A stretch of 64,000 nucleotides of DNA from Pseudaestuariivita atlantica (GTDB lineage Bacteria; Pseudomonadota; Alphaproteobacteria; Rhodobacterales; Rhodobacteraceae): contig NZ_AQQZ01000008.1 in NCBI RefSeq assembly GCF_001205715.1, forward strand, positions 1 to 64,000. The letters run 5' to 3'. Positions 17,909 to 28,733 of the stretch are shown here, piece after piece. The notes below the pieces were generated by a model. It had not been told where the DNA came from. It was given only the letters and a program-made list of their open reading frames with translations, and made no database searches. How positions within the stretch are numbered: the first letter of the stretch is position 1; every line of letters begins with the position of its first letter. The position numbers and the translations under genes were made by a program.

Positions 17909-18463
17909 ATGATCCGACCCGCCTGCATCGCCGCCGCGCTTGCGCTGGCCCCGGCCCTGTCCGCCGAGGAGGCCCCGGCCCCCGATCCCACCGCGCAGGC
18001 GGTGCTGGAAGAGGTGCCGGCGGCGGAACCGGCAGAAGAGGCCGCCGACGGGGACGAAGACGAGGAGGTGGTCGTGATCGTGGACATCGATGATCCGCTG
18101 ACGCCGCTTTTCCGGGACGGCACCGATGTGGACCTTGCGCAGTTCAAGTGGATCGCGCGGCCCATCGTGGTCTTTGCCGACAGCCCGGCGGACCCGGCAT
18201 ACCAGCGCCAGATCGCGCTGTTGACCGAGCGGGCCGAGGATTTGCGCCTGCGTGACGTGGTGGTGCTGACCGATACCGATCCCGACGCCGCATCACCCCT
18301 GCGGCGCAAGCTGCGCCCGCGCGGGTTCATGCTGGCGCTGATCGGCAAGGATGGCGGCGTGAAGCTGCGCAAGCCCCTGCCGTGGGACGTGCGCGAGATT
18401 TCCCGCGTGATCGACAAGATGCCGATGCGGCAGCAGGAAATCCGCGACCGAAGGGGATTGTAG
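17909..18463 (+). CDS. exported DUF4174 domain protein
   Basis: Start ATG 17909 with AAAGGAGA upstream. The 184-aa product begins with a signal peptide (MIRPACIAAALALAPALSAEE). A very acidic Pro/Ala/Glu linker (residues 20-55, including EEAADGDEDEEVV) follows. The DUF4174 domain then runs from about residue 65 (LAQFKWIARPIVVFADSP) to the end (WDVREISRVIDKMPMRQQEIR). The domain has a thioredoxin-like look but no CxxC. It is probably periplasmic and of unknown role. It is divergent from the mutase gene and convergent with the next gene. Confidence 0.85.
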   Translation: MIRPACIAAALALAPALSAEEAPAPDPTAQAVLEEVPAAEPAEEAADGDEDEEVVVIVDIDDPLTPLFRDGTDVDLAQFKWIARPIVVFADSPADPAYQRQIALLTERAEDLRLRDVVVLTDTDPDAASPLRRKLRPRGFMLALIGKDGGVKLRKPLPWDVREISRVIDKMPMRQQEIRDRRGL

Positions 18464-18470
18464 GCCATCC

Positions 18471-19256
18471 TCACAACCCCGCCCGCCCGGCGCGCGCCGC
18501 CCTGGGCCGGGGCGCCTTCACGTGCTTTTCGACCGCGGCAAGCGCCTCTTCTGCCAGTTGCAGCGCCGCGCGGCGCATGGCGATGTAGTCGCGGTACATG
18601 TTGACCCGCCGCTCGCCCGCCATCTGGCCGAAGGCCTGGCTGCGCATGTCGGCCACGAAACGGCGCAACAGCGCGTCCTGCGCGTAATAGGCGGCAATCG
18701 CCGCCGCCGGGCGCGGCGGCAGGTCGGCCAGCCGGGCCGCCTGCGCGGTGAAGACGGGCGGTTCGATCTGGGCGGGGATCATCGGGACGAAGCCGGGATT
18801 GGCCTGCATGATCTCGATCATCTGGCGGCCGTATTCCGACAGCACGTCATCGGGGCCACCCGCGGCCGCCGCCGCGCCGATCTCGGCATGCAGAAGCCGC
18901 ATCAGCGTCTGACCTTCGGCATTGGCCTTGCGCGCGGACTCGACCACCGGGACCAGCCAGAACGCGCCCGCGAGGCCCACGCCCGCCACCACCTGCCAGA
19001 GCGCGGTGTCAATCGGCGCGACCACCGCCAGCGCGAAGAGCGCCACCCCCAGCAGCAGCACGAGCGGAAGGAAGATGGTGAGCACCATCCGCGCCACGAC
19101 CTTGAGCGCCCCGCGCGCCGAAGGCCGTCGCAGCCAGCCCCAGACCAGCAACAGGACAGCCACCGCCGCGACCCACGCCCAGGGCGGGATCGCGGGCCAT
19201 TCGGCGGGCAGCAGCGCCTGGGCCTGCGCCCATAGCTCGTTCACCTGTTCCATCAC
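18471..19256 (-). CDS. membrane protein of unknown function, 261 aa
   Basis: Three hydrophobic segments lie in the first 110 residues (WAWVAAVAVLLLVWGWL, TIFLPLVLLLGVALFALAVV and QVVAGVGLAGAFWLVPVV). A soluble alpha-helical part with Met, Arg and Ala-rich helices follows, and the tail is basic (KAPRPRAARAGRAG). There is no recognised domain. Two ATGs occur at the start (19256 and 19253). It sits 50 bp downstream of pccA on the same strand and so is probably in the pcc transcript. Confidence 0.7.
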   Translation of the reverse strand: MMEQVNELWAQAQALLPAEWPAIPPWAWVAAVAVLLLVWGWLRRPSARGALKVVARMVLTIFLPLVLLLGVALFALAVVAPIDTALWQVVAGVGLAGAFWLVPVVESARKANAEGQTLMRLLHAEIGAAAAAGGPDDVLSEYGRQMIEIMQANPGFVPMIPAQIEPPVFTAQAARLADLPPRPAAAIAAYYAQDALLRRFVADMRSQAFGQMAGERRVNMYRDYIAMRRAALQLAEEALAAVEKHVKAPRPRAARAGRAGL

Positions 19257-19305
19257 GCACGCTCCTTGCGAGGCCGCCCATCAGGGCGGATGAGCCGCCC
19301 CGACG

Positions 19306-21306
<2,001 letters not shown>

Positions 21307-21415
21307 CGTTTATGTCGTCCTTCGGTCGTCGAACAGGAAAACCCCCGCGCCGCGGTCAGGCGGCACGAGGGTCATGGCGGCGGAGAGGCCGCCGGAAGTG
21401 AAAAGGGTCAGCGGG

Positions 21416-21610
21416 TTACGGGCACAGGCCCACATCGTCGCAGAGCGCACCCGCCGCAGCGCCCGCAGCGGTGGCCGTGGCGACGTTGCCATCGAGGATA
21501 AGGGCCGCCGTGGCCCCGGTGAGCGCACCCGCCGTGGCGCGCTGGCCATCGGGGGTCTCGCAGGCCGACAGCGCCGCAAGCGCGGCGAGGCTGATCGCGA
21601 GTTTGTGCAT
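21416..21610 (-). CDS. small lipoprotein, 64 aa
   Basis: The product starts with a signal peptide and lipobox (MHKLAISLAALAALSAC, Cys at residue 17). An Ala/Gly-rich segment (ATAGALTGATAALILDG) follows, resembling glycine-zipper lipoproteins, and it ends with two cysteines (ALCDDVGLC). It would be anchored in the inner or outer membrane facing the periplasm. GGAG lies upstream. It sits between pccA and the 119-aa gene, in the same direction. Confidence 0.75.
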   Translation of the reverse strand: MHKLAISLAALAALSACETPDGQRATAGALTGATAALILDGNVATATAAGAAAGALCDDVGLCP

Positions 21611-21860
21611 GGGTCATCTCCTGCTCCGGGCGTCCGGACCTGTCCGGGCGCTTCACGCCGGAAAGGCGCCGGCCTGGCCGGGAACGGGCCAGACCGGCGG
21701 TCAGGGGAAGGGTCACCCGTCGCTCCAGCCCCAGAACACGGGCCTTCGACGGCGGGAGTGAGGCCACCCTGCGCAGGGCAGGGCCCAACCGGCAAGCGCG
21801 CAAACCCGCCTTTGCGGAATTGGGCCGTTTCCCGCCCAAGTTGTCTTTTCATGCGCAAGA

Positions 21861-22220
21861 TCATGCCCACCACGTCCCGTCGAAAGCGTCCGGAAACGCC
21901 GCCCGCGCGGCGCGTTCGTCAAGGATCAGCATCGCCTCGTAATCGGTGGGGTCGAAGGGGTCGTCATAAGGCAGCACCTCGCGCCCGAAGAGCCAGCTGA
22001 GCCGCCCGGCATCGAGGTTGCCGCGTTCGAACGGTTCGTCCCCGAACAGCATCCACAGCGCCGCGACGAAGGCCGCGTCGGCGCGCCGGTCGGCGGGGCG
22101 CCGGTCGGCATAGCGTTCGCGCCGCACGATCGGTGTGGCGCCCTTGGGATTGGCGCGGCGCAGGGTGAACTGGAAATCGGTGCCCGGCAGGCGTCCGGGA
22201 AAGCCGCGATGCTTCAGCAT
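21861..22220 (-). CDS. conserved hypothetical protein, 119 aa
   Basis: Started at ATG 22220 (MLKHRGFPGRLPGTDFQFTL), with GAGGTG a few bases upstream. The product is soluble, with many Arg and Asp, and has Trp/Phe-rich stretches (VAALWMLFGDEPFERG, GRLSWLFGREVLPYDD, DAFDGTWWA). I do not recognise a family. It lies inside the run of small genes between pccA and pccB. Confidence 0.65.
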   Translation of the reverse strand: MLKHRGFPGRLPGTDFQFTLRRANPKGATPIVRRERYADRRPADRRADAAFVAALWMLFGDEPFERGNLDAGRLSWLFGREVLPYDDPFDPTDYEAMLILDERAARAAFPDAFDGTWWA

Positions 22221-22283
22221 GGGCGCACCTCGCGGGCACGCAGGCGGCAAAGCCGGACGGGCCCGGAGGCCCGTCCGTCAGTC

Positions 22284-22427
22284 TTACTTGTACTTGCCGG
22301 TGTAGACCGGTTCGACCGAGATCGGCTCGGGATCGACGACGACGAATTCCTCGTCATTGCCGCTGGCGCAAGCTGCAACGCCTGCCACCAGACCGAACGC
22401 GACCAGCAGTTTGATGCTCTTCGACAT
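22284..22427 (-). CDS. tiny lipoprotein, 47 aa
   Basis: Start at ATG 22427 with AGGAGT upstream. The product begins MSKSIKLLVAFGLVAGVAAC, a signal peptide with lipobox VAAC (Cys at residue 20), followed by an acidic and Val-rich tail (ASGNDEEFVVVDPEPISVEP). It would be a lipid-anchored periplasmic peptide of unknown role. This shape is common near pcc genes in Rhodobacteraceae as I recall it, but I cannot verify that. Confidence 0.7.
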   Translation of the reverse strand: MSKSIKLLVAFGLVAGVAACASGNDEEFVVVDPEPISVEPVYTGKYK

Positions 22428-22641
22428 CCCACACTCCTGTGTCGTACACGCGCGGCACCACGGGCGAACGGCCCGCACCACACACACGCAGAGGTTAAGA
22501 TCCCTGGGGGAGATCCGGGGGCGAAGATAGCCGATAGGCTGTGGAAAAGATACGCGCGGCAACGGCCGTGGGCGGGTTGTGGCCACAAAGCCGCAATCCA
22601 CCGCGCACATGAAGGTCGTCTCGCAAGATATTGTGGCAGCA

Positions 22642-23142
22642 TTAGAAAAGCTCCCAAATGCAGAGACCGTCCTGAACCGAGTAGGCTTCGAAGAACTGTG
22701 TCACGGATGCGTCGCTTTCGCCGAAATCGATGGCCCGCTCCATCAGCGACACGACGATCTGGCGCGGACGCGGGCCGACCTCGGACACCTTGGGCACGGC
22801 GTAGAACTGGCATAGGTGGACCATGTCGTCGGCCACCTCGACAAATGTCAGGCCGCGGCCCGCTGGCGAGATGTCGGGCGCGACGAACCGGAAGCGGTAC
22901 ATCAGCCCCTCGCCCGCCGCGTCGGACACGAAATCGTGGAAAGTCACGAACTGGCCGGACGGCACGAAGATCGGCGCGTCCTCGACATCGGCGAGGCCGG
23001 GGGCGGCAACCGCCGCGCCCATCGCTACGCCGCACAAGGCGGTGGCAAACCGGCCCCGGCACCCGGTTGCCCGGGCTCCTCCTGCCGGGGCCGCACGGTC
23101 GATGGCGCAAGACCAGACCGTTGTCCTGAAACCGCCGCTCAT
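22642..23142 (-). CDS. exported protein, DUF6497-like, 166 aa
   Basis: The ATG at 23142 overlaps the stop of the preceding gene as ATGA. After a long basic N-terminus there is a hydrophobic signal-like stretch (ALCGVAMGAAVAAPGLA). The mature part reads FVPSGQFVTFHDFVSDAAGE, LTFVEVADDMVHLCQFYAVP and ends FEAYSVQDGLCIWELF, a pattern I associate with DUF6497, with two conserved cysteines. It is probably periplasmic with unknown function. Confidence 0.7.
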   Translation of the reverse strand: MSGGFRTTVWSCAIDRAAPAGGARATGCRGRFATALCGVAMGAAVAAPGLADVEDAPIFVPSGQFVTFHDFVSDAAGEGLMYRFRFVAPDISPAGRGLTFVEVADDMVHLCQFYAVPKVSEVGPRPRQIVVSLMERAIDFGESDASVTQFFEAYSVQDGLCIWELF

Positions 23143-23471
23143 GTCGCGCACCTGATCCAGCGCGCGCGTGTCGCGGGATCCGCCAGCGCGTCCTGCAGGC
23201 GCAGGCGGTCGCGGGCGGTGGCGCGGGCGCCGTCGATCCGCCCGCCTGTGGATATCAGCATATCGGTGGCGCGCCTGTCCACCACCACGACCGGGGCAAA
23301 GCCGCGCAGGTGCTGCAGGCAGCGCCAGACATCCTGCCGGATCATGTGCGCCAGCGGCACCGGGCGCATATGCGGCAGCGTCGTCTCTGCCGCGATGTCG
23401 AACCGCACCGGCAGACGCCGCGACAGCGTCAGGCGCGCCCCGTCGCGCAAGATATGCCACCCGTTCTTCAC
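23139..23471 (-). CDS. conserved hypothetical protein, 110 aa
   Basis: Started at GTG 23471, which AGGTGG precedes; the frame upstream of this is open but contains the 'cccccaaggtattt' repeat and is not convincing. The basic product (KNGWHILRDGARLTLSRRL, HMIRQDVWRCLQHLRGFAPV, TGGRIDGARATARDRLR) has no membrane segment and no recognised domain. The TGA stop overlaps the ATG of the DUF6497-like gene, which suggests coupled translation. Confidence 0.6.
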   Translation of the reverse strand: MKNGWHILRDGARLTLSRRLPVRFDIAAETTLPHMRPVPLAHMIRQDVWRCLQHLRGFAPVVVVDRRATDMLISTGGRIDGARATARDRLRLQDALADPATRARWIRCAT

Positions 23472-23542
23472 CGCGCGCCCACCTGGTTGGGGGCCAGGCC
23501 CGTGGCCCTCATTTTCTCGGACCGATGGCGAAAACGCTGGCC

Positions 23543-23578
23543 ACCCCCCAAGGTATTTCGGAACCGAAGAAGAACAGG
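23543..23578 (+). repeat. cccccaaggtattt...gaaccgaagaag repeat
   Basis: The sequence CCCCCCAAGGTATTTCGG followed by AACCGAAGAAGAACAGG matches the core found at 15511-15540, reverse at 15561-15585, reverse at 24302-24340 and near 56018-56047. It lies 6 bp past the stop of the cupin gene. A GC-rich stretch precedes it. It is probably part of a terminator-like dispersed element. Confidence 0.5.
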
Positions 23579-23583
23579 CACGA

Positions 23584-23970
23584 TCATGCGTGCGGCTCCT
23601 CTTCACGCGTGGCGAAGTCGGCGGGAGACGTGATCTCGACCAGTTCCATATCGTCGGAATGGCGCACCTCGCGGTGGACGATACCGGGCGGCTGGAGCAC
23701 GCTGGATCCTTCGCGCAGGACCACTTCGCCGTGGCCCGCGTATTCGAAGATCACCCAGCCCTTGGTGACATAGACCATCTGGAAGCGCAGGTCGTGGGAA
23801 TGCCACGCGCCGGGGCTTTCCTCCCCCGGCACGGCGCGGATGACGTGTGCTCCGAAATCGCCATCGGTGGCGTCCCTGATCCCGAGGTCGCGGTATTCGA
23901 AGAAGGCGCGCAGGCCCTGTCCTTCGAACTTGCCGTCATCGGCGTGGCGGATGGTGAGGGGCTGGGTCAT
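23584..23970 (-). CDS. cupin domain protein, 128 aa
   Basis: The single cupin fold shows motif 1 in HSHDLRFQMVYVTKGWVIFEYAG (residues about 57-79), with two His that bind metal, and motif 2 in LQPPGIVHREVRHSDD (residues about 93-108). Such small cupins bind metal and act as simple enzymes or ligand sensors. The start is MTQPLTIRHADDGKFEGQG. It lies in the pccB-pccA gene run, 16 bp downstream of the Rho-N-like gene. Confidence 0.85.
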   Translation of the reverse strand: MTQPLTIRHADDGKFEGQGLRAFFEYRDLGIRDATDGDFGAHVIRAVPGEESPGAWHSHDLRFQMVYVTKGWVIFEYAGHGEVVLREGSSVLQPPGIVHREVRHSDDMELVEITSPADFATREEEPHA

Positions 23971-23986
23971 GCCGCCCCTCCCCCGA

Positions 23987-24250
23987 TCAGTGGTCGCGCA
24001 GTGCCTCGATCAGCTCGTCCTTCGACATGTCCGAGCGTCCGTCGATCTCCAGCTCCTGCGCCCGCTCGTACAACTCGTCCTTGGTCCATTCCTCGTAGGG
24101 TGGCGCCTTGCCGCCCTTCTCCGACGGTGACTGATCGTCCGAGGCCTGCGCATTCGCGATGCGCGCCGCCTTCTCCTTCGACGCGCCATCCTCGCGCAGC
24201 GCCTCGTAGGTCGCGTCGTCCTTCACGCTGGGTCCGTGATCCTTGGCCAT
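23987..24250 (-). CDS. Rho N-terminal/SAP-like domain protein, 87 aa
   Basis: The product begins MAKDHGPSVKDDATYEALRE with a small helical KEKAARIANAQAS stretch. The second half (EWTKDELYERAQELEIDGRS and MSKDELIEAL) is a helix-extended-helix module like that at the N-terminus of Rho and in SAP-like nucleic-acid-binding proteins. It is soluble and highly charged. It sits between pccB and the cupin gene on the same strand. Confidence 0.8.
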   Translation of the reverse strand: MAKDHGPSVKDDATYEALREDGASKEKAARIANAQASDDQSPSEKGGKAPPYEEWTKDELYERAQELEIDGRSDMSKDELIEALRDH

Positions 24251-24301
24251 GTTGCTCTCCTTTGCAGGACAAGCACCGGCATGTTGTCAAAGTTCCCATA
24301 T

Positions 24302-24353
24302 CGCTTCTTCGGTTCAGAAATACCTCGGGGGTCCGGGGGCAGCGCCCCCGGCG
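24302..24353 (-). terminator. terminator-like GC hairpin with gaggtattt tail after pccB
   Basis: On the minus strand CCGGGGGC GCT GCCCCCGG (24335-24352) forms a hairpin, followed by ACCCCCGAGGTATTTCTG and AACCGAAGAAGCG. It begins 10 bp past the pccB stop. The core matches the other copies of this repeat. It may attenuate or end transcription between pccB and the small genes downstream. Confidence 0.55.
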
Positions 24354-24362
24354 GGTTCCGCT

Positions 24363-25895
24363 TTAGAGCGGAATGTTGTCGTGCTTCTTCCACGGGTTTT
24401 TCAGCTGCTTGCCGCGAAGTGAGGCAAAGGCCCGCGACACGCGGCGGCGGGTGGAATGCGGCTGGATCACTTCGTCGATGAACCCGCGTTCGGCGGCGAC
24501 GAAGGGGTTGGCGAAGCGGTCTTCGTAATCCTTGGTGTGCTGCGCGATCTTGTCGGCATCGCCCAGATCGGCGCGATGGATGATCTCGGTCGCGCCCTTG
24601 GCGCCCATCACCGCGATCTCGGCCGTGGGCCAGGCGTAGTTGAAATCGCCGCGCAGGTGTTTCGACGCCATCACGTCATAGGCCCCGCCATAGGCCTTGC
24701 GGGTGATCACCGTGACCTTGGGCACCGTCGCCTCGCCATAGGCAAAGAGCAGCTTCGCCCCGTGCTTGATGACGCCGCCGTATTCCTGTGACGTGCCGGG
24801 CAGGAAGCCGGGGACGTCGACGAGCGTCAGGATCGGGATCTCGAAACAGTCGCAGAACCGCACGAACCGCGCGGCCTTGCGCGACGAGTCGATGTCGAGG
24901 CACCCGGCCAGCACCATCGGCTGGTTCGCGACCACGCCCACGGTCTGCCCTTCGAGACGGATAAAGCCGGTAATGATGTTCTTGGCGAAATCCTCCTGGA
25001 TCTCGTAGAAATCCGCCTCGTCCGCGACCTTGTGGATCAATTCCTTCATGTCATAGGGCGTGTTGGGATTGGCCGGGATCAGCGTGTCGAGCGAGTTTTC
25101 CACCCGGCCCGGCGCGTCGAAGAAGGGGCGCACGGGCGGCTTTTCGCGGTTGTTGAGCGGCAGGAAGTCGACAAGGCGGCGGACCTCGGCCAGCGCCTCC
25201 ACGTCGTTTTCAAACGCGCCATCGGCGACCGAGGATTTCTTGGTGTGGGTGGATGCGCCGCCCAGCTCCTCGGCCGTCACCACCTCGTTCGTCACCGTCT
25301 TCACCACGTCGGGGCCGGTCACGAACATGTAGGAGGTGTCCTTCACCATGAAGATGAAGTCGGTCATCGCGGGCGAATAGACAGCGCCGCCCGCGCAGGG
25401 GCCCATGATCACGCTGATCTGCGGCACCACGCCCGAGGCCATGATGTTGCGCTGAAACACCTCGGCATAGCCGGCAAGCGAGGCGACGCCTTCCTGGATG
25501 CGCGCGCCGCCTGAATCGTTGATGCCGATGATCGGCGCACCGTTCTGCACCGCCATGTCCTGGATCTTGCAGATCTTCTGCGCGTGGGTTTCGGACAGCG
25601 AACCGCCGAACACGGTGAAGTCCTGGCTGAATACGTACACCATGCGTCCGTTGATCGTGCCCCAGCCGGTCACGACGCCGTCACCGGCGGGACGGTTTTT
25701 CTCCATCCCGAAATCGGTGCAGCGGTGGGCGACGAACATGTCGAATTCCTCGAACGAACCCTCGTCGAGCAGCAGTTCGATCCGCTCCCGCGCGGTCAGC
25801 TTGCCGCGCGCGTGCTGCGCGTCGATCCGCTTTTGTCCACCACCGATGCGCGCGGCGGCGCGGCGCTCTTCCAATTCCTGCAAAACGTCGGTCAT
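24363..25895 (-). CDS. pccB: propionyl-CoA carboxylase beta subunit (carboxyltransferase)
   Basis: The 510-aa product has both halves of the carboxyltransferase fold. The N-terminal part has [30 protein letters not shown] and [13 protein letters not shown]. The C-terminal part has [28 protein letters not shown] and [11 protein letters not shown]. It moves the carboxyl group from biotin to propionyl-CoA. AAGGAG precedes ATG 25895. The 170-bp divergent gap carries a TTTGCAAA pair, the target of PccR-type regulators, so propionate or acetate induction is expected. Confidence 0.96.
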   Translation of the reverse strand: MTDVLQELEERRAAARIGGGQKRIDAQHARGKLTARERIELLLDEGSFEEFDMFVAHRCTDFGMEKNRPAGDGVVTGWGTINGRMVYVFSQDFTVFGGSLSETHAQKICKIQDMAVQNGAPIIGINDSGGARIQEGVASLAGYAEVFQRNIMASGVVPQISVIMGPCAGGAVYSPAMTDFIFMVKDTSYMFVTGPDVVKTVTNEVVTAEELGGASTHTKKSSVADGAFENDVEALAEVRRLVDFLPLNNREKPPVRPFFDAPGRVENSLDTLIPANPNTPYDMKELIHKVADEADFYEIQEDFAKNIITGFIRLEGQTVGVVANQPMVLAGCLDIDSSRKAARFVRFCDCFEIPILTLVDVPGFLPGTSQEYGGVIKHGAKLLFAYGEATVPKVTVITRKAYGGAYDVMASKHLRGDFNYAWPTAEIAVMGAKGATEIIHRADLGDADKIAQHTKDYEDRFANPFVAAERGFIDEVIQPHSTRRRVSRAFASLRGKQLKNPWKKHDNIPL

Positions 25896-25967
25896 CGCCG
25901 CACTCCTTGAGACAGATTGCGGGACCTTACCGGCCCGGTCCGGAGGTCACCAGCGCTATGCGGCAAA

Positions 25968-25986
25968 TTTGCAAAGTGTTTGCAAC
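25968..25986. promoter_or_regulatory. PccR-type operator in front of pccB
   Basis: TTTGCAAA at 25968-25975 and TTTGCAAC at 25979-25986 are separated by GTG, so the centres are 11 bp apart, one helical turn. As I recall it, R. sphaeroides PccR uses TTTGCAAA-N4-TTTGCAAA upstream of pccB. Weaker TTTGC halves (reverse strand) lie at 26000-26018, nearer the MFS gene. The site lies 73 bp upstream of the pccB start codon. Confidence 0.85.
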
Positions 25987-26064
25987 CTGATTTGGAAAAC
26001 TCGCAAATCATGCAAATGCGCGCGGGTGGTTGGACTGGCCGCGTTCCGGGGATAGGAGTTGGGC

Positions 26065-27282
26065 ATGACTCGCACCACGGCGGTGCGGTTTCTGGACCGC
26101 GATACGCCTCCTCACATCCTGACGCTCATCCTGATCGCCGGCCTGTCGGCGATGACGATGAACGTGTTCCTGCCGTCGCTTCCGGCGATGGCGATCTATT
26201 TCGAGACGGATTACGCGATCGTGCAGATGTCGGTCGCGATCTACCTTGGGGTGAACGCGGTCCTGCAACTGTTCATCGGGCCGATCAGCGACAACCTCGG
26301 GCGGAGGCCCGTCCTGCTGGCGGGTATCGTGATCTTCATGTTGGCGACGCTGGGTTGCGTCCTGGCGACGAATGTCTGGGTGTTCCTTGCCTTCCGCATG
26401 GCGCAGGCAGCCATCGTCGTGGGCATGGTGCTGAGCCGCGCCATCGCGCGCGACGTGTCGGGCACGACGGGGTCGGCCTCGATGATTGCCTATGTCACGA
26501 TGGGGATGGCGGTGGTGCCGATGATCGCGCCGGCGATCGGCGGGTTCCTTGACGGGCTGTTCGGCTGGCAGGCGAACTTCTGGATGCTGTTCGGCCTTGG
26601 CGCGGTGACCTTCGTGATCTGCTGGTTCGACCAGGGCGAGACCAACCGCGCGTCGGGCCAGTCGCTGAAGGCGCAGTTCGCGGACCTGCCCGAGCTGATA
26701 CGGTCGCCGCGGTTCTGGGCCTACGCGCTGGCCACGGCGTTCTGTTCCGGCGCGTTCTTTGCCTATCTCGGCGGCGCGCCCTTCGTGGGCACGGACGTGT
26801 TCGGCATGTCGCCCGAGCGGCTGGGCATCTTCTTTGGCGCGCCGGCGGTGGGGTATTTCCTTGGCAACGGGTTCTCGGGCCGTCACGCGGCGCGGTACGG
26901 CGTGAACCTGATGGTGCTGTGGGGCACGCTAATTTCCACCTTCGGGGTCGCGGTATCGGTGGCGCTGTACGTCGCGGGCCTTGGCAACGAGTGGACCTTC
27001 TTCGGCTTCATGACCTTCGTGGGCCTTGGCAACGGGCTGACCATCCCCAATGCCACGGCGGGCCTTCTGTCGGTGCGCCCGCACCTTGCGGGCACCGCGT
27101 CGGGCATGGGCGGGGCGATCATGGTGGGTGGCGGCGCGGCCCTGTCGGCGATGGCGGGTGCGCTGGTCGGGCCGGGCACGGGCCCCCTGCCCCTTCTGGC
27201 GCTGATGCTGGCCACCTCGGTCCTTGGCATCCTCGCCATCCTGTTCGTCTACTGGCGGGAGCGGCAATTGCGCGTGGCGTAA
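26065..27282 (+). CDS. Bcr/CflA-type multidrug efflux MFS transporter
   Basis: Product of 405 aa from ATG 26065, with AGGAG at 26054-26058. Twelve hydrophobic segments are visible, with the MFS loop motif GPISDNLGRRPVLL between helices 2 and 3 and the Bcr/CflA-type start (LTLILIAGLSAMTMNVFLPS LPAM). It would export small molecules using the proton gradient. It is divergent from pccB and 50 bp upstream of pccR, and shares the control region with pccB, so it could be regulated by PccR. The substrate is unknown. Confidence 0.9.
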   Translation: MTRTTAVRFLDRDTPPHILTLILIAGLSAMTMNVFLPSLPAMAIYFETDYAIVQMSVAIYLGVNAVLQLFIGPISDNLGRRPVLLAGIVIFMLATLGCVLATNVWVFLAFRMAQAAIVVGMVLSRAIARDVSGTTGSASMIAYVTMGMAVVPMIAPAIGGFLDGLFGWQANFWMLFGLGAVTFVICWFDQGETNRASGQSLKAQFADLPELIRSPRFWAYALATAFCSGAFFAYLGGAPFVGTDVFGMSPERLGIFFGAPAVGYFLGNGFSGRHAARYGVNLMVLWGTLISTFGVAVSVALYVAGLGNEWTFFGFMTFVGLGNGLTIPNATAGLLSVRPHLAGTASGMGGAIMVGGGAALSAMAGALVGPGTGPLPLLALMLATSVLGILAILFVYWRERQLRVA

Positions 27283-27284
27283 GG

Positions 27285-27314
27285 TTTGCAAACCCTGTAA
27301 CACCGGTTTGCAAC
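27285..27314. promoter_or_regulatory. PccR-type operator in front of pccR (autoregulation)
   Basis: TTTGCAAA (27285-27292) and TTTGCAAC (27307-27314) have a 14-bp spacer, so the centres are 22 bp apart, exactly two helical turns. The same half-sites are used as in front of pccB but twice as far apart. The site ends 19 bp before the pccR start codon, where a bound protein could block transcription. Confidence 0.75.
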
Positions 27315-27332
27315 TGACCTGTGGAGCGCCCA

Positions 27333-28732
27333 TGGCCCAGCCGAAACTCTATGCCGGACCCAAGCTGAGGGAGACGCGCACGGCGCTGGGCCTGACGCAG
27401 AAGGCGTTCGCCGCCAAGCTGGGCGTGTCGCTGCCCTATCTCAACCAGATGGAGAACAACAACCGGCCCGTATCGTCCACGGTCCTGCTGGCGCTGGCGC
27501 AGGATTTCGGGGTCGACATCGCCTCTTTCGGGTCGGGCGCGACCGAGCGGCTGGTCAGCGACCTGTCCGAGGTGCTGGCCGATCCGGTCTTCGACGGCGA
27601 CAGCCCGCCCGCCGCCGACCTGCGGCTGGCGGCGGCCAATGCGCCGGGGCTGGCGCATGCCTTCCTCGCCCTGCACCGCGCCTATCGCGGCACGCATGAA
27701 CGGCTGGCCTCGCTGGACGAGGCGCTGGGCCATGCCGACGCGCAGGCCCTGCCCTCGCCGTGGGAGGAGGTCCGGGATTTCTTCCATTACTGCGACAATT
27801 ACATCGACGCGGTGGACCGCGCCGCCGAACATGCCGCGCGCGACTGGCCCGGCGACGGGCAGATCGCGGGCGCGGTGCAGGCGCGGCTGGACGGGCTGGG
27901 CGTCACCCTGCGGCTGGCCGATGGCGCGCCGCTGCGGCACTACGAGGCCGACAGCCGCATCCTGACCCTGTCCGCGCAATCGAGCGCCGAGACGCAGGTA
28001 TTCCAGATGCTCTTGCAACTGGCGATGCTGACCCATGGCGCGCTGCTGGATGCCACGCTTGACCTCGCCCGGTTCCGGTCGGACGAGGCGCGCGCCATCG
28101 CGCGGATCGGGCTGGCCAATTACTTCGCCGGCGCGGCGCTGATGCCTTATGGGCGGTTTCTAGAGGCTGCCGGGGCCGAAAGGCACGACCTTGAGCGGCT
28201 GGCGCGGGGTTTCGGTGCCTCGATCGAGCAGGTGGCGCACCGGCTGTCGACCTTGCAGCGGCCCGAGGCGCGGGGCGTGCCCTTCTTCTTCGTCCGCGTC
28301 GACCAGGCGGGCACGATCACCAAGCGCCATTCCGCGACGCGCCTGCAATTCGCCCGGTTCGGCGGGGCCTGTCCGTTGTGGAACGTGCACCGCGCGTTCG
28401 AGACGCCGGGCCGGTTCCTGCGCCAGTTGGCCGAGACGCCGGACGGGGTGCGGTACTTCTCGCTCGCGCGCGAGATCTCGAAACCCGGCGGGTCGTTCGG
28501 TGCGCCCACCCGGCGGTTCGCCATCGCGCTGGGATGCGAGGTCGCCCATGCGGGGGCGCTGGTCTATGCCGACGGTATGGACCTGGGCCGCGCCGACGCG
28601 TTCGAGCCCATCGGCATCTCCTGCCGCATCTGCGACCGCGCGGGATGCCACCAACGCTCGGTCCCGCCCTTGGAGCGGCGGTTGCGGGTGGACCCCGATA
28701 CGCGCGACATCCTGCCTTACGAGGTCGGCTGA
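27333..28732 (+). CDS. pccR: short-chain fatty acyl-CoA regulator, PccR type (XRE + DUF2083)
   Basis: Product of 466 aa. The XRE helix-turn-helix is at residues 1-65 (LRETRTALGLTQKAFAAKLG, PYLNQMENNNRPVS). A central regulatory domain follows. The C-terminal DUF2083-like domain has CPLWNVHRAFETPG and a Cys cluster, GISCRICDRAGCHQR. This architecture is that of the ScfR family (RamB, PrpC-regulators, PccR), which sense acyl-CoA esters. The neighbourhood of pccB and the TTTGCAAA pairs supports PccR. It is divergent from pccB across the MFS gene. Confidence 0.92.
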
Positions 28733-28733
28733 G

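Noticed and set aside
21611-21860. Extra small genes between the 64-aa lipoprotein and the 119-aa gene.
   Set aside because: Frames here are short, lack ribosome binding sites and look like shadows. Nothing else is visible in this gap.
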